DNA of 64,000 nucleotides from Moringa oleifera (GCA_021397835.1 JAJFZO010000889.1:1240001-1304000), one strand, 5' to 3'. Counted from the first letter of the stretch, positions 49,759 to 61,333 are shown. A program made the numbers and translations. The notes: generated from the letters alone by a model not told the origin.

Positions 49759-50916
49759 ATGCAGTCTCTCAAATGTTCGCTCGTTTCCCGTTTCTGCAAT
49801 CTTCCATTGAAGCCCCGTAGCCATTTTCTATTCTTCTCTTCTTTCACGTCAGTTCCAAACCCGAACTCTATCACAATCGACCAGTTTATCAAATCCTTGA
49901 ACTTCTCTAAATCTCATGCTGAATATCTCATGAATCGCATATCTCGGACCACCCCGGAAAAGCCTCGATCCGTCATTAAGTTCTTCCAGGACCTTGGATT
50001 TTCCGACGCCCAGGTCCGATCGTCGGTTCGTGTCGCACCCCAGATCCTCTTCTCTGACATTGACAAGATCCTTAAACCAAAAATCAATTTTTTTCAAGAG
50101 CTGGGTCTTGTGGATGCTGATTTGGCTGAGTTCATTGCCAGGAATTCCTCGGTTTTGACTGTCAGTTTGAACAAGAGATTGGTTCCTTGCGCGGAGGTTC
50201 TCAAGAAAGTTTTGCTTAATGATAAGAACAATGAGGACCTGATTCGGGTTGTGAGGAGATGCAGTTGGATACTTGCTAAAGATCCCGAGTCGGTGTCGCG
50301 TAACGTTGCATATCTAGAGAGCTGTGGCATTGTTGGGACACAGCTGGCTTTGCTATTGAGGAGGCAGCCTAGGATCTTCATTATGCCAGAGTCCATGCTT
50401 GAGGATCTTGTTTCTCGTGTTGTGAATGTAGGATTTTTGGTTAAGTCAAGGATGTTGGTTCATGCAGTCTATACTGTTAGTTGCATGAGTGAAAAAACCT
50501 TAAAGAGGAAATTGAAAATGTTAAGTAGTTATGGGTTCACGGAAGATGAGCGCATGGAGATGTTTAGGAGGGCTCCAGGTCTACTTAGGGCCTCTGAGGA
50601 GAAGTTAAAGTTGGGAATTGAGTTCTTTATGGGTACCGTTGGGTTTAAAAAGGAGGTTTTAGTTATGAGACCTACTTGCTTGATGAATAGTTTGGAAGAC
50701 AGAGTGATACCTCGGTTTAAAGTTTTGCAGGTCTTGAGGTCGAAAGGGTTGTTGAAGAAGAACCATAGTTTTGTTGAGGTGGTGGGTTTAACGGAAGGGG
50801 ATTTTGTAAACAGGTTTATTTCGAAGTTTAGAGATGATACGGAGGAATTGTTAGTAGCTTACAAGGGTCATCTTCTGGATTTTTCTTCCTCTGAAGAAGA
50901 AAGACTCTTAACATGA
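49759..50916 (+). CDS. mTERF-family organellar protein (At5g64950-like)
   Basis: An intronless gene of 385 residues. The first 40 or so residues are rich in R, S and F and look like a mitochondrial or plastid presequence. The rest consists of repeated mTERF helical motifs of about 30-35 residues. Examples are PEKPRSVIKFFQDLGFSDAQ, IDKILKPKINFFQELGL and MLSSYGFTEDERMEMFRRAP, with conserved proline and leucine spacing and the C-terminal GFKKEVLVMRP-type motif. mTERF proteins bind organellar nucleic acids and act in transcription termination, splicing or RNA stability. The gene sits in the same CPR5-OSA1-mTERF neighbourhood as Arabidopsis At5g64950, which supports orthology. The particular organelle target is unknown. 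Confidence 0.88.
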   Translation: MQSLKCSLVSRFCNLPLKPRSHFLFFSSFTSVPNPNSITIDQFIKSLNFSKSHAEYLMNRISRTTPEKPRSVIKFFQDLGFSDAQVRSSVRVAPQILFSDIDKILKPKINFFQELGLVDADLAEFIARNSSVLTVSLNKRLVPCAEVLKKVLLNDKNNEDLIRVVRRCSWILAKDPESVSRNVAYLESCGIVGTQLALLLRRQPRIFIMPESMLEDLVSRVVNVGFLVKSRMLVHAVYTVSCMSEKTLKRKLKMLSSYGFTEDERMEMFRRAPGLLRASEEKLKLGIEFFMGTVGFKKEVLVMRPTCLMNSLEDRVIPRFKVLQVLRSKGLLKKNHSFVEVVGLTEGDFVNRFISKFRDDTEELLVAYKGHLLDFSSSEEERLLT

Positions 50917-52092
50917 AGGAGTTGTGAATAGCACTTAGTTTTACTGTTGAACTATTGGGCAGTAATCCGCATAAATTTTCTGCAGCAATGGGTTAAGAAG
51001 TTGAGTTTTTGTGGACAGTTTCCTTGTACTTTGGCTGAGATATGGTTACAGCAAATATGGATGACAATGGGAAATAGGAACAATTGCATTGCAAAAATGA
51101 ATTTCAACCCATGATCTGGTGTCAAGATGAGGCCAAATCATGGTTCGAGAACAGGCTTGTTCTGTGTAAGTGGAATGCTGGTACATCATTCCAATACACT
51201 GAATTGTAGTGAGAATAGTTTATCGTAGTTACTCATTGTGTTTATTATGTGGCGATTAGCTTGGTATCTAGTGTTTTAGCAATAATAACATTGTTTGACC
51301 CCTTATGTTTCTGTTGGGAAAAATATTTTATTTTCACTTGAAAGAGGATTAAAGACTGACAAGACCAGAAAACAGCCTCCAGCAACAGCTGAAGAGTGTA
51401 AAGTACTTTATTAACTACTCACTTTCTGCAAATGTGTTGAAGGAGATTCTCAGACGGTGAATAATCTATTAATGATTAGTCCACGGACTGAGACTTATCT
51501 GGGAGATTGTACTCAGGTTTATGTGTTCGTCATGGATTGTAGCAGGAAATGTGGGGAGAGTTGTGAGCATGGTCCTGCATTGTAATGTCAAAAGAAGTTT
51601 TGAATGTTTTTTAGATGATATTCCTTTCCTTTCAATTATTTGGGTTGTATAGCGAGAAAAAGAATGGTAGAGCATTTACATAGAGGATTGCTCTGTGTAT
51701 TGTAGGGAACAGACAGCTATTCCTGTTAAATTTTTGGGTCTTTGTGTCTGTTGTTATGAGAGTCTGTGAGAATCTTATAAGAGGTGATTGTGAATGAACT
51801 GTATGTTCTTGGTACTTCTGCCAATAACACACTTATTTCCTATCAAAACATGTAGTTTATTTGCATTGAAAATCAATAGGCTGATTGCTCGAGGCCCATT
51901 GGAGTTAAAATCCAGAAAAATGAAGTGAAAATATGTTAAACTTGCCATGCTTAAGCCTGAGGAAGAACAATTTACAGGAATGCTGGAGCATGAGGGGTAA
52001 CTGATCATGCTCTAGATAGTATGGCTCAATCAAAACCGGCGGTGTAGTGGGCTGCAGCCGTAATAAGCTAAACATGCCAGACTGAGTTTCTG
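50917..52092. other. mTERF 3' region and PPR promoter
   Basis: No additional gene is seen. Several short minus-strand frames (51.5-52.4 kb) lack homology and are probably chance. The 3'UTR of the mTERF gene and the leader of the PPR gene lie here; exact ends were not determined. Confidence 0.45.
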
Positions 52093-52125
52093 TTGATTTT
52101 CCCCTCAGACAATGAGAAACCAGGG

Positions 52126-54081
52126 ATGTCCAGACCTTCAGTTCCTTTACACTGCTTCTCAAAATCTTTATCCATTAACTTATGGAACTCGCAGATAAAA
52201 GAAGCGGTAAGCCGGAACAACGCCCTCAAATGCCTTCTTCTATTTCGCCAAATGAAGCAAAATGGGATGGAACCAAACAATTTGACCTTTCCCTTCATAG
52301 CAAAGGCATGCGCCAAGCTCTCCAATCCAAGATATTCTGAAATCATCCATTCCCATATCATAAAATCCCCGTTTCAGTACAATGTTTTCGTGCAGACGGC
52401 AATGGTTGATATGTATATAAAATGTGGTCGATTGGGGGTTGCCTGTACCCTGTTCGATAGAATGCCTGAGAGAGATGTTACCTCTTGGAATGCGATGCTC
52501 GTGGGTCTTGCTCAGTTGGGATTTCACGAAAGAGCGTTCTGTCTTTTTCGTAAGATGAGACTTTTGGCAATGGAGCCCGACTCAGTCACCATAATGGCAT
52601 TGACTCAATCTCTTCTGCATACAAAAAATTTGGAGTTGATGAAAGGTGTTCATTCATTTGGGATTCGGATCGGTATACATGCTGATGTTTTGGTTGCTAA
52701 TACTTGGATTGCTGCATATGCTAAATGCAGTGACTTAAGGTCATCAAAAATTGTTTTCGGTGAGATTGAAACAGGTGTGAGGACGGTTATATCTTGGAAC
52801 TCTATCATTGCTGCTTATGCAAACTATGAGAAAATTGCTGATGCTTTGCAGTTCTACCAATCAATGCTGCATGATGGATGTAGGCCAGATATAGGTACCA
52901 TTGTGAGTTTGCTCTCATCATGTGGGCAACCTGGAGCACTATATCAAGGTATGTTAATTCACTCTCATGCGATCCAATGGGGCTGTGATCTCGATATAGC
53001 GGTAACTAATACCCTTATATCCATGTATTCCAAGCGTGGATCAATTGATATGGCAAGAATTTTATTTGATGAGATGTCTGTCAGAACATGTGTTTCATGG
53101 ACTGCTATGATTAGTGGGTATGCGGAAAAAGGAGATATCGATGAGGCGCTGGCCCTGTTTTATGCCATGGGAGCAGCAGGAGAGAAACCTGATCTGGTTA
53201 CTTTGCTTTCTCTGGTTTCTGGCTGTGCCCAGACAGGGTCACTCGAGTTTGGAAGATGGATTGACAGTTATGCTAACTCTAATGGGTTCAAAAGTAATGT
53301 GGTACTTTGTAATGCATTGATAGACATGTATTCCAAATGTGGAAGTATACATGAAGCTGAAGAGCTCTTCAATGCTATGCCTGAAAAAACTGTTGTCTCC
53401 TGGACTACAATGATATCAGGTTGTGCTTTGAGCGGAGAATTCATAGTAGCTTTGAACCTTTTCCATAGCATGATAGAGCTGGGTCTGAAACCAAACCACA
53501 TCACATTTCTAGCTGTTCTTCAAGCTTGTTGTCATGCAGGTTTTCTCGAGAAAGGATGGGATTGCTTCAATATGATGACAGAAGTGTACAAAATCTGTCC
53601 AGGACTAGATCATTATTCTTGCATGGCAGATCTTCTTGGACGGAAAGGGAAGATAAAAGAAGCACTGGAATTTGTTCAGAATCTGCCTGTGAAACCTGAT
53701 GCTGGCATGTGGGGTACGTTGCTTAGCGCTTGCAAGATCTACAGGAACTTAGAAATTGGTGAGTATGTGGCTCATCGTCTTCTTGAATTGGAGCCTCAGA
53801 TGGCTGCTCCATACGTAGAGCTAGCCAATATATACGCATCAACAGGAAGGTGGGATGGAGTTGCTAAGATAAGATCGATGATGAAATGGAACATGGTCAT
53901 GAAGTATCCAGGCGAGAGCGTTGTTCAAGTTAACGGGAAGAGTCATGCATTCACAGTTGAAGACCGAGATCATCCTGAAGCTGGACTGATATACACAGTT
54001 TTGGATAGTTTAAATTTGCTATTGAAAGATGATGCAGATGCACAAGATTCAGTAGGAAATATGGAAGACGAATTGGAATAG
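52126..54081 (+). CDS. PLS-class (E-type) pentatricopeptide repeat protein, At4g19191-like
   Basis: An intronless gene. From the ATG at 52126 it encodes 651 residues; an in-frame ATG at 52093 adds 11. I chose 52126 because the resulting N-terminus (MSRPSV) matches the start of Arabidopsis At4g19191, annotated as mitochondrial. The body is a run of P, L and S repeats of 31-36 residues with typical pieces such as NALIDMYSKCGSIHEAEELF, VVSWTTMISG and GLKPNHITFLAVLQAC. It closes with E-type motifs (KPDAGMWGTLLSACK, LEPQMAAPYVELANIY, YPGESVVQVNGKSHAFTVED) and no DYW domain. PLS-class PPR proteins usually specify C-to-U RNA editing sites in organelles, and E-type members recruit a DYW partner. The editing site cannot be assigned by eye. 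Confidence 0.92.
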   Translation: MSRPSVPLHCFSKSLSINLWNSQIKEAVSRNNALKCLLLFRQMKQNGMEPNNLTFPFIAKACAKLSNPRYSEIIHSHIIKSPFQYNVFVQTAMVDMYIKCGRLGVACTLFDRMPERDVTSWNAMLVGLAQLGFHERAFCLFRKMRLLAMEPDSVTIMALTQSLLHTKNLELMKGVHSFGIRIGIHADVLVANTWIAAYAKCSDLRSSKIVFGEIETGVRTVISWNSIIAAYANYEKIADALQFYQSMLHDGCRPDIGTIVSLLSSCGQPGALYQGMLIHSHAIQWGCDLDIAVTNTLISMYSKRGSIDMARILFDEMSVRTCVSWTAMISGYAEKGDIDEALALFYAMGAAGEKPDLVTLLSLVSGCAQTGSLEFGRWIDSYANSNGFKSNVVLCNALIDMYSKCGSIHEAEELFNAMPEKTVVSWTTMISGCALSGEFIVALNLFHSMIELGLKPNHITFLAVLQACCHAGFLEKGWDCFNMMTEVYKICPGLDHYSCMADLLGRKGKIKEALEFVQNLPVKPDAGMWGTLLSACKIYRNLEIGEYVAHRLLELEPQMAAPYVELANIYASTGRWDGVAKIRSMMKWNMVMKYPGESVVQVNGKSHAFTVEDRDHPEAGLIYTVLDSLNLLLKDDADAQDSVGNMEDELE

Positions 54082-54328
54082 ACTTAATAGACCGATATTA
54101 CATCAAACAATAAAGTTTAGTTCATTGAGGGATGGGAAAGCAGAAATTCTCTGTTCTGTTTAATTCTTTTAAAATTAAAATCATCTATTCATATGAGCAA
54201 TGTTGATGAAAACAAACAAAATCTTAAAAACAAGAACTCTCAATTGTTATTTTATTTAGGAGAATGATGATTTGCATCTTAAGATGGACATAAAGAGATC
54301 AAAATAGCCACAAAGATAAACAACCGAG

Positions 54329-54700
54329 CTAATCGACTCCTGGAGGAGGGTACCAAGATGAAAATTTGTTGCATTCATATTGACATTGGCAGAGAAGTCT
54401 GAAGCTGTTGTGTATGCATTTTCCATTAGTATTTGGTCCAGGGTACAACACAGAACACTGCTGTTGACATTGTGGTTGAGTGCAAGCAAGAGTTGCTGGA
54501 AGCACAACATTACCAGTGCATGCCTTGTAACTTTCACCTGTTAACAGTTATTGTATTGTACCACAAAATCAACAACAGGCTTCAAAGACTCAGAAACTAA
54601 AACAACTAAGTAATGGAATTGCGAGGTCAAAATTACCTGAATTGAGGAGGAGGAGGAGGAGTACTCCAAGAAATGAGAAGAGAGGTAAATTCTTCATCAT
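54329..54700 (-). CDS. Single-domain defensin-like secreted peptide
   Basis: Two exons (54637-54700 and 54329-54537), phase 1, give 90 residues. Exon 1 is the signal peptide (MMKNLPLFSFLGVLLLLLL). The mature part has eight cysteines spaced C-x11-C-x4-C-x3-C-x12-C-x8-C-x-C-x3-C. The CxxxC (CQQQC) and CxC (CQC) pairs are the signature of the CS-alpha-beta defensin fold. The tail (KFSSWYPPPGVD) is proline-rich. Plant DEFL peptides act in antimicrobial defence or in reproductive and cell-cell signalling; which applies here is unknown. The intron falls right after the signal peptide, as in the two-domain family at 58.6-63.2 kb, which may share its origin. Two adjacent ATGs exist (54700 and 54697); either gives the same mature peptide. 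Confidence 0.82.
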
Positions 54701-54840
54701 CTGTTTTCTTCCTGTTTGTTGTTATGGTGAAAAACTCAGATTAATCATACCACACCTTTTTACTATAGAGGTTGGCCTTCTGAGTCAGTCAGTCAGCCAG
54801 TCTTTAAAACTATTAAATTCTTTACCAAAACAGTCAGTTG

Positions 54841-54844
<4 letters not shown>

Positions 54845-54882
<38 letters not shown>
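54845..54882. repeat. TA microsatellite
   Basis: About nineteen uninterrupted TA units, roughly 145 bases upstream of the single-domain defensin-like gene on its promoter side. Confidence 0.95.
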
Positions 54883-54886
<4 letters not shown>

Positions 54887-57800
54887 GATATATTAATATA
54901 AAAAAATATAATAACTATTCAATTTATTAAATTATCACTTATCAACATTTTTAAAAAATCACAGAATAAAAAGATATTTATTTACTAATTTTGAAATTAA
55001 AAAAATACTAAAATCAAAACAGCTGTTTTAAACAATATAAAGCTTTTTTAAAAATATTAATGAATATGTTTCCGCTTGTTGAGTTAATCTTTATATATAA
55101 AGAAAATGTTTAATTCACTGTCACAAAAATCATTTACCAACATTAAGTCACTAAATTGACCATTTCAGGAATGTTGTCAACCAATAAATCATTTATCAAA
55201 ATAATTTCTTTAAAATTCTACGCTCCTACTACTATAGTCATGTCGTTCAACCTTTTTTTTTTTTATGTGTTGTTATTTACAATCATCAATTAATCAAAAA
55301 AATAAAATAAAATTGGAGTTTAAGGTTGTTTTCATATTTTAAATTCATCATATAAATTGGTTTCAATTTTTCTTTTTGATTTGATTATATAGGTCAAATA
55401 TCAGAAATAGTTTTCGTTATATTAATTATAAAATGTGCAAGTCAAGCTAAGCTGAATCCCCACCCACTTGAACAGTTTTAGATAAGCTTTATAATTAATA
55501 TAACGAAAAATATTTCATTATATTAATTATAAAAAAATATTAAAACATTAATTTTATAAATTTTGTTTTTATTATATTTATTTTTTAATTATGAATAAAT
55601 TTTTAATTATTTAATTATTTTTATAATTTTATATGTGTGAAATTATGTTTTTTAGTTAGGATGGGTTAAATTTTTTTTATTAATCATAATTTTTTTTATT
55701 AATCAGAAAGAAGATATAAGCTTGTCGAGACTACTTTTCACAAATTCTAATTTTCTAACTTAAAACTGTTTTTTTGGTTAAATCACTTCTTTCTCAATTA
55801 GCATTCAGAAGAACTTTTAAGCATTTTTGATTCATAATTTTGATCAAAATTACTATTAGTATAATTACAAACAATGAATTAAGTATTGTCCCACGAAGTT
55901 GAAAAAAAAAATCTATATATCTCATTCATCTGTATGTACAGGATGCATTTGCTTAGTTTATGTATTTGTATAAATATCTATTAATCTTTACAAATATAAA
56001 TAAATCATTAGTGACGTAAAATAAAAATAATAATATTTAAAAAAATATTAATAAAAAATTATGCAATATTTTAAATCGTATAAATCAATTAATTAAATAC
56101 AAATTGAAAAATGAGATAAAATAAAAAATTATAATCATATAAATCTTTTTGATCTTTTTACTTAATCAATAAGATACCGACTTATAAGACATTGCACCCC
56201 TTGAAAAGTTGAAAAAAAAATAATAAAATAGATGAAATTATATAAAAGAAAAAAAGATATTTTTAAATGTATAATATATATATATATATATTTCTTTATT
56301 TATATATACATTTATAGATATTTATGAAATTTTATAAAAGAAAAAGAGATATTTTTAGATGTATAAAAGGCTATTCATAAAAGGGATATAAGACACAAAG
56401 ACCTTGTTAAATGTGTCAGTTTATTAACACATCCAGAAATTTTATAAGTAAAAATTTCTGGAGCATCCCTGCTTGATTGCTTTATATATCTTTAGGAGCT
56501 CAATCCTTCTATAGAAGGTAGGGAGAAATAATGGATCATCAATTTGGAAATTAATTGGAACATATCCCTCAACCAACATGACCATTAAATAATGTGAAAA
56601 CAAAGGAACTTTGCTAATTTACCTCAACAATTAATTAGCTAGCTAAGGATCATATAATCTTTATGAAATTTATCTCAGCAGGGACAACTTTTCTTATTGC
56701 CAGAAATAAATAGAATTCCTTTGATCAATTTGAAATTTCTATGGAATCATCTGCAGCTCTCTTTGATATCAAAGAGAGCCATATGAGTTGGCATCTAGCC
56801 ATCAATGAAACCAAGGAAACACTGTGAAGCCTACATGGGATGCTCAAAGGATCGCTTCACCTAGAACAAGATGTTACCAGTTTTCTGTCAATTTCATGCA
56901 CTTCCCTTCTATACCCATAAGACGACTTGATGAAATGAAAAGAGAAGAGCTACAGGAACTCATAGACGCCAAGTTCCTTACCGAAAGCTGTCACAAGCAT
57001 TGTCCATAAATCTTAATAACTGAACAAATGAAGCAATATTTATACTTGAATCACCAAAATCCTTAAAGAATCCTCTGCCAAATCTAAACAAAGGGTGAGT
57101 AAGTGAGTAAGAGAGGGTGAGCGAAAGGGAAAAGAGAGTCAGAGGAGAGGAGAAAGACGAGAGATTGACAGACACAGAAACGCTTAGAGAGTTAAGAGGA
57201 GAGGAGATGACGAGAGATCGAAAGTGTCAGAATGCTTAGGGTAGAAATTAAAAAAAAATTAATTTCTTTATAAGAAACAAAGTTACACCAGATTCGTGGA
57301 CAATACAATGATGACTTGAAAAAGAGAGGGACAACCCGCCTTGCAGCGGAGTTCGATCTGTTGCGCTGCAGCATTGATTGTCAGCCTCTTTTCAAACCAG
57401 TAGCCATTTTCAGAATCTACAGTGTCTCGTGTACAAGCATTTATATAAATTAAAAATTAAAATATAACCAAAAATGGAGAATGATCAACATAGAGATGCT
57501 TAAGGTAGAAATTAGAAAATAATCTATAAATATAAAACACAATTAATAATTATACATGCATGTTTCAATAAATAACAATTTAAATATTAACACTATCAAA
57601 ACAAGCCAATTTAAAAAATCTAAGCAAATTTAGAGACCATGTTTGTTCTTTATTGGATCTCTTTTTCAGAGAAAGAATAGAAAAAAAGAAGAACAGAAAA
57701 CTTTTTGGAAGTTAGAAGCTTGCTATGAAAATTTTATTTACAAAAAAATAATTAAAAATTAAAATTATACTTATTTAAATATCTTAAAATTTAAATTAAA

Positions 57801-58617
57801 AATTTATATTTATTTAAAATTTAAATTAAAAAATTGTTTTTATTTAAAATTCAAATCATTTGATAAAACAAAAATTAGGCCTTATTTACTTTATTTTTGA
57901 TAAAAATATAGAACAAATTAAGTATTTTGTTAACACTTTTCATTGTATTTTTTGTGACAGACACTCATTTATTTCTTTAAAAATTTACATATAATCTTTG
58001 AAAATACTTTTGGCTAAAGAGTATCTATTTGTTGTTTTTTATCTTGTGACAGATGAAATACTTTATTACAATTTTGTTCAAACACCAGTAGTAAGCATGA
58101 AGTATTCAGATTAATCAATTTAGACTTGCATGCTGATCAATTCTTATTTCTTTATCTCAGATTACGTTAAAATTAATAGAGAGAGCTCCCTTCATGTGCT
58201 ACTCCTTTCATTTCAATGTGTAAGGAACACAGCATGCCTAGTTTTTGTTTTCCTTGCAGGTCGCAGGCAGCATCCAACAAGACGGAGAGCACTCGTTTTA
58301 CACCAATTATATGCTGTATTTATTAATTCCTATTTCTCAATTTTAGATTTCCTTTAAATACTGAGGATTATCCTGATTATTTCCTAAACCCCAATGGAAC
58401 GGGGCATGACCAGAAAACCGTTAAAGCTCTGGTTTATTTTATAACTTATAACAACAACAATCATTTTGAAAACAAGAAATTATAACAAAATAAGGATTCA
58501 AAAATAGAATTAAAGATAGAATTAATTTATAGTAGCTCAAAATTATTATTGGATGTTCAATATTACTTGGGCAATGTGGAGATGAATAATCATAATCATG
58601 CAAGAGGCATCACAAAA
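54883..58617. other. AT-rich spacer with GA-rich islands
   Basis: No gene is firmly supported. A plus-strand frame of 61 codons at 56824-57009 (with RLDEMKREELQELIDAKFL) shows no splice partners or recognised family. A GA-rich island at 57090-57245 contains a duplicated unit. A minus-strand segment at about 57280-57420 has an uninterrupted frame (SENGYWFEKRLTINAAAQ) that could be an orphan exon. From 58257 to 58420 lies the 3' flank shared by members of the downstream defensin-like family. Confidence 0.4.
57138..57245. repeat. Imperfect GA-rich tandem duplication
   Basis: Two neighbouring units of about 53 bases start with AGAGGAGAGGAGA and contain GACGAGAGAT and, near the end, a GCTTAG motif. 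A partial third copy of the unit's end (ATGCTTAAGGTAGAAATTAG) appears near 57496. Confidence 0.6.
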
Positions 58618-59221
58618 TCAAGGGCAGCAGCAAGTGTTAGGGTCGGTGCAGAGACTATGGTCGCCATTGCCAGTTTTAGCTCGGCAGAGCTTCAGGCATG
58701 CATCTGGGTTGCAACTCGGAAGTGGGTATGGTTGGGCTGAACATGTTTCCTGGTCTGAAAATTTTGCAGTTTCTGTACTTACAAATAAAATGCAAAAGGA
58801 AGAATTATATTATGTAGAACAAGGATGAGAAAGATCAATATCAACTTGGTGTTTAGAGATTGGATCCTGCATGCATTTATGAAGATTGAAATCTCCTAAT
58901 TATTTGAGCAAAATATATAAAAGAAACAATTAATGTTGGATATACAAACCATCGCAACAGCAAGTAATATCATTAAAGCAGTGGCTGCCAGTTAGAGGGC
59001 CATAGTTTATAGTGCAAAACTTGGAGCATGCAGGTTCCGTGCATTTTGGCATTTTGTAGGACCTTAAGCTGCAGGTTTGAGCCTCACCAATCCTTCCACC
59101 TGGTTCGAAACACAACATATTATAAGAATCTTGTACAAAGGAAGATAAACTTTCGAGATTAATTACCAGAAGAGAAAAGGATGACGAATGTGATTAGTGA
59201 GAAAAGAGATGAACTCTTCAT
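58618..59221 (-). CDS. Two-domain defensin-like secreted peptide, copy 1
   Basis: Three exons (59167-59221, 58950-59099 and 58618-58754), all phase 1, give 113 residues. Exon 1 is a signal peptide (MKSSSLFSLITFVILFSSG). Exon 2 encodes the first cysteine domain: C-x9-C-x4-C-x3-C-x11-C-x5-CCC, beginning EAQTCSLRSY. Exon 3 encodes a second domain with exactly the same spacing, beginning QETCSAQPYPLP and ending TCCCP. The CxxxC pair in each (CSKFC, CLKLC) suggests the CS-alpha-beta fold, but the final CCC replaces the usual CxC-x3-C. One exon per domain points to exon duplication. Secretion is expected; function is unknown. I do not recognise a named family with two such domains. It is the first of a minus-strand tandem array. 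Confidence 0.8.
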
Positions 59222-59296
59222 CTTTTTCCTTCTTCTTCTTTGTTTGGTTTCTCTGGACAAGGATAACTTATTTGCTCGGTAATGTTACAACATACA

Positions 59297-59304
59297 TATA
59301 TATA
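59297..59304 (-). promoter_or_regulatory. TATA box of defensin-like copy 1
   Basis: TATATATA lies 76 bases upstream of the start codon. Similar TATA runs stand 71 and about 79 bases upstream of copies 2 and 4, so the core promoter was duplicated together with the genes. Confidence 0.6.
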
Positions 59305-60662
59305 GCGAGAGAGTTATAACAAAAGGAATCGAATCAAAAATAGAAACTAAATAGGAATTAATGATATGATCGTTTTATAATTGTGAATCAGTTATTTGCT
59401 AAACCATTTAATATATAGATTTAGTTAAATCTTACAAGAATCTCTTGCACACTTAATTTAGAATATTTTTGTTATTTCTATACAAAACTACTAATTAAGG
59501 GTGTGTTTGATTGTGTTGTAGTTTTTTTTTTTTTTACCAAAGACTTCATGAAGGTACGCATAATATTCAATTTGATTTAAATTAATAAATAATAATTAAT
59601 TTGATATTTTTGAATATTTAAATTTAATTATTAACACATGTTAATAAATATAATTTTCATCAAAATAATAATTGCTTAAAATATTACTAACACTCATAAA
59701 TTAGGTTTACAACTAAAATTATTTTAAAGTCAATTACCTTCAAATAATGCTAAGATAATACTTCTCTAATTTTTAAAATAATATCTTATTACTAGAACAC
59801 TCTCAGCAACAAACGTATTTTTAACTTTACTAATTATGACTCAAAATGTTCTATAAAGCAAGTAAAATTATTTTATAATAATTTTTTTACATCAATACAG
59901 TTCAAGCATAAATGTAAATGGTAGTGATTAATCGTAATAATAATAATAATTAAAATTTAATTTTACATTAAAATTAAAATAAACAGAATTTACAATATAA
60001 ATATAAATTAACAACAAGAAGAAGAAAAAATAAACCAGAAGAACCTCTTGCCTGTGCACCACTTAATTTTAAGAAAAACAATATTTAAAATAAAACTAAA
60101 ATAAACAAAATTTACCAAGCAATATATCCTTTTCCCATGTGTAGGAAGCACTTCAACACCTCAACGAAAACCTTCTTAAAATTGTGGAGAAAAGACGTAA
60201 GCAAGTATAAATTTTTTATAAATATGTTAAGTGCGCTCTTCCAAAATTTAAAATTTTCATTTTGATACTTAGGGTTTTTTAAACCTAATTTAAACAACAA
60301 AAGTAGATCTCTAAGGTCATCTAATGTCTTCTCTCTCTTTTGTAGGTTGGCCCAATCAATTCAAGATTCACTAAGGTTCGATCAAGATTCTTCCAATATC
60401 TTCCAACCCAAGCAAGAGCCACTATATATCGCCAGCCCAAGGAATCAAATTTAAGGAACATCAAATAGGATAAAAGTTCTATTTATTGAATATTCTTATT
60501 TCTGATTCTTTAGATATACTTTAATAACAGAGAATCATCCTGATTTCTTCCTAAACCCCAACTGAGCATGACCCCAGGAAAAAAAAAAAAAAAAAGAACC
60601 ATTAAAGCTCCCCTTAACTACAAAGCAAGCAAAACACCGCCTCTAGGTAGCTTCAATATGAA
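59305..60662. other. AT-rich spacer between defensin-like copies 1 and 2
   Basis: Mostly AT-rich with no gene. The segment at about 60470-60610 resembles 58330-58430 (shared CTAAACCCCAA and GCATGACC), showing that the duplicated unit extends past the 3' end of the coding exons. Confidence 0.5.
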
Positions 60663-61255
60663 TTAAGGGCAGCAGCAAGTGTTGGGATCGGTGCAGTGAC
60701 TATGGTCGCCAGTGCCGGTTTTAACTTGGCATAGCTGGAGGCACCCGCTGGGGTTGCAACCCGGAAGTGGGTATGGCTGGGCCGTACATGTTTCCTCCTC
60801 TGAGAATTTTGCATTTTCTGTTCACAAAAAAAAAAAAAAGCAACAAAAATTTTCAAGAGGTGGGACAAGAATAAGAAAGATCAGTATCAACTTTGTGTTA
60901 GGGTTTTGATCCTGCATTTACTACAAACCTTCACAACAGCAAGTAATATTGTTAAGGCAGTGGCTGCCGATACTAGGACCATAGTTGGCAACGCAAAACT
61001 TGGAGCATATATCTTCTGTGCATGTTGGCATCTGGTATGGCCTGAAGTTGCATGTTTGAGCCTCACCACCTGATTTCCAAGCACCACATATTATAAGAAT
61101 TGATCTTTCTCAAAAGTAGACACCTTGGATCTTAGTGTGCCTTGCTTTACAGAAACTGAAATAATAAAAGGGTGTAAACTTTTATAATGGTAATTACCAG
61201 AAGAGAAAAGGATGAGGAGTGCAAGTAGCGAGAAAAGAGAGAAACTCTTCATCAT
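60663..61255 (-). CDS. Two-domain defensin-like secreted peptide, copy 2
   Basis: Three exons (61198-61255, 60929-61069 and 60663-60799), phase 1 throughout, give 111 residues. The signal peptide is MMKSFSLFSLLALLILFSS. Domain 1 begins EAQTCNFRPYQMPTC and domain 2 begins EETCTAQPYPLPGC; both have eight cysteines in the C-x9-C-x4-C-x3-C-x11-C-x5-CCC spacing. Relative to copy 1, exon 2 lacks nine bases (three residues, in frame) before the first cysteine. Exon 3 has the same 137-base length as copy 1, and its acceptor has an alternative AG two bases downstream. The intact frame and splice sites argue that it is functional. Role unknown, probably defence or signalling as for other secreted DEFL peptides. 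Confidence 0.8.
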
Positions 61256-61325
61256 CTTTTCTTTCTTCTTCTTTGTTTTATTGTTTTGCTTGAGGTGATA
61301 TATTTTTATTCCACTAATCTTACAG

Positions 61326-61333
61326 TATATATA
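61326..61333 (-). promoter_or_regulatory. TATA box of defensin-like copy 2
   Basis: TATATATA 71 bases upstream of the start codon of copy 2, at the same relative position as in copy 1. Confidence 0.6.

Noticed and set aside
58618..58754. Apparent one-base frameshift in exon 3 of defensin-like copy 1
   Set aside because: On base-by-base rereading the exon is in frame (SAQPYPLP) with the same 137-base length as copy 2; the shift was my misreading.
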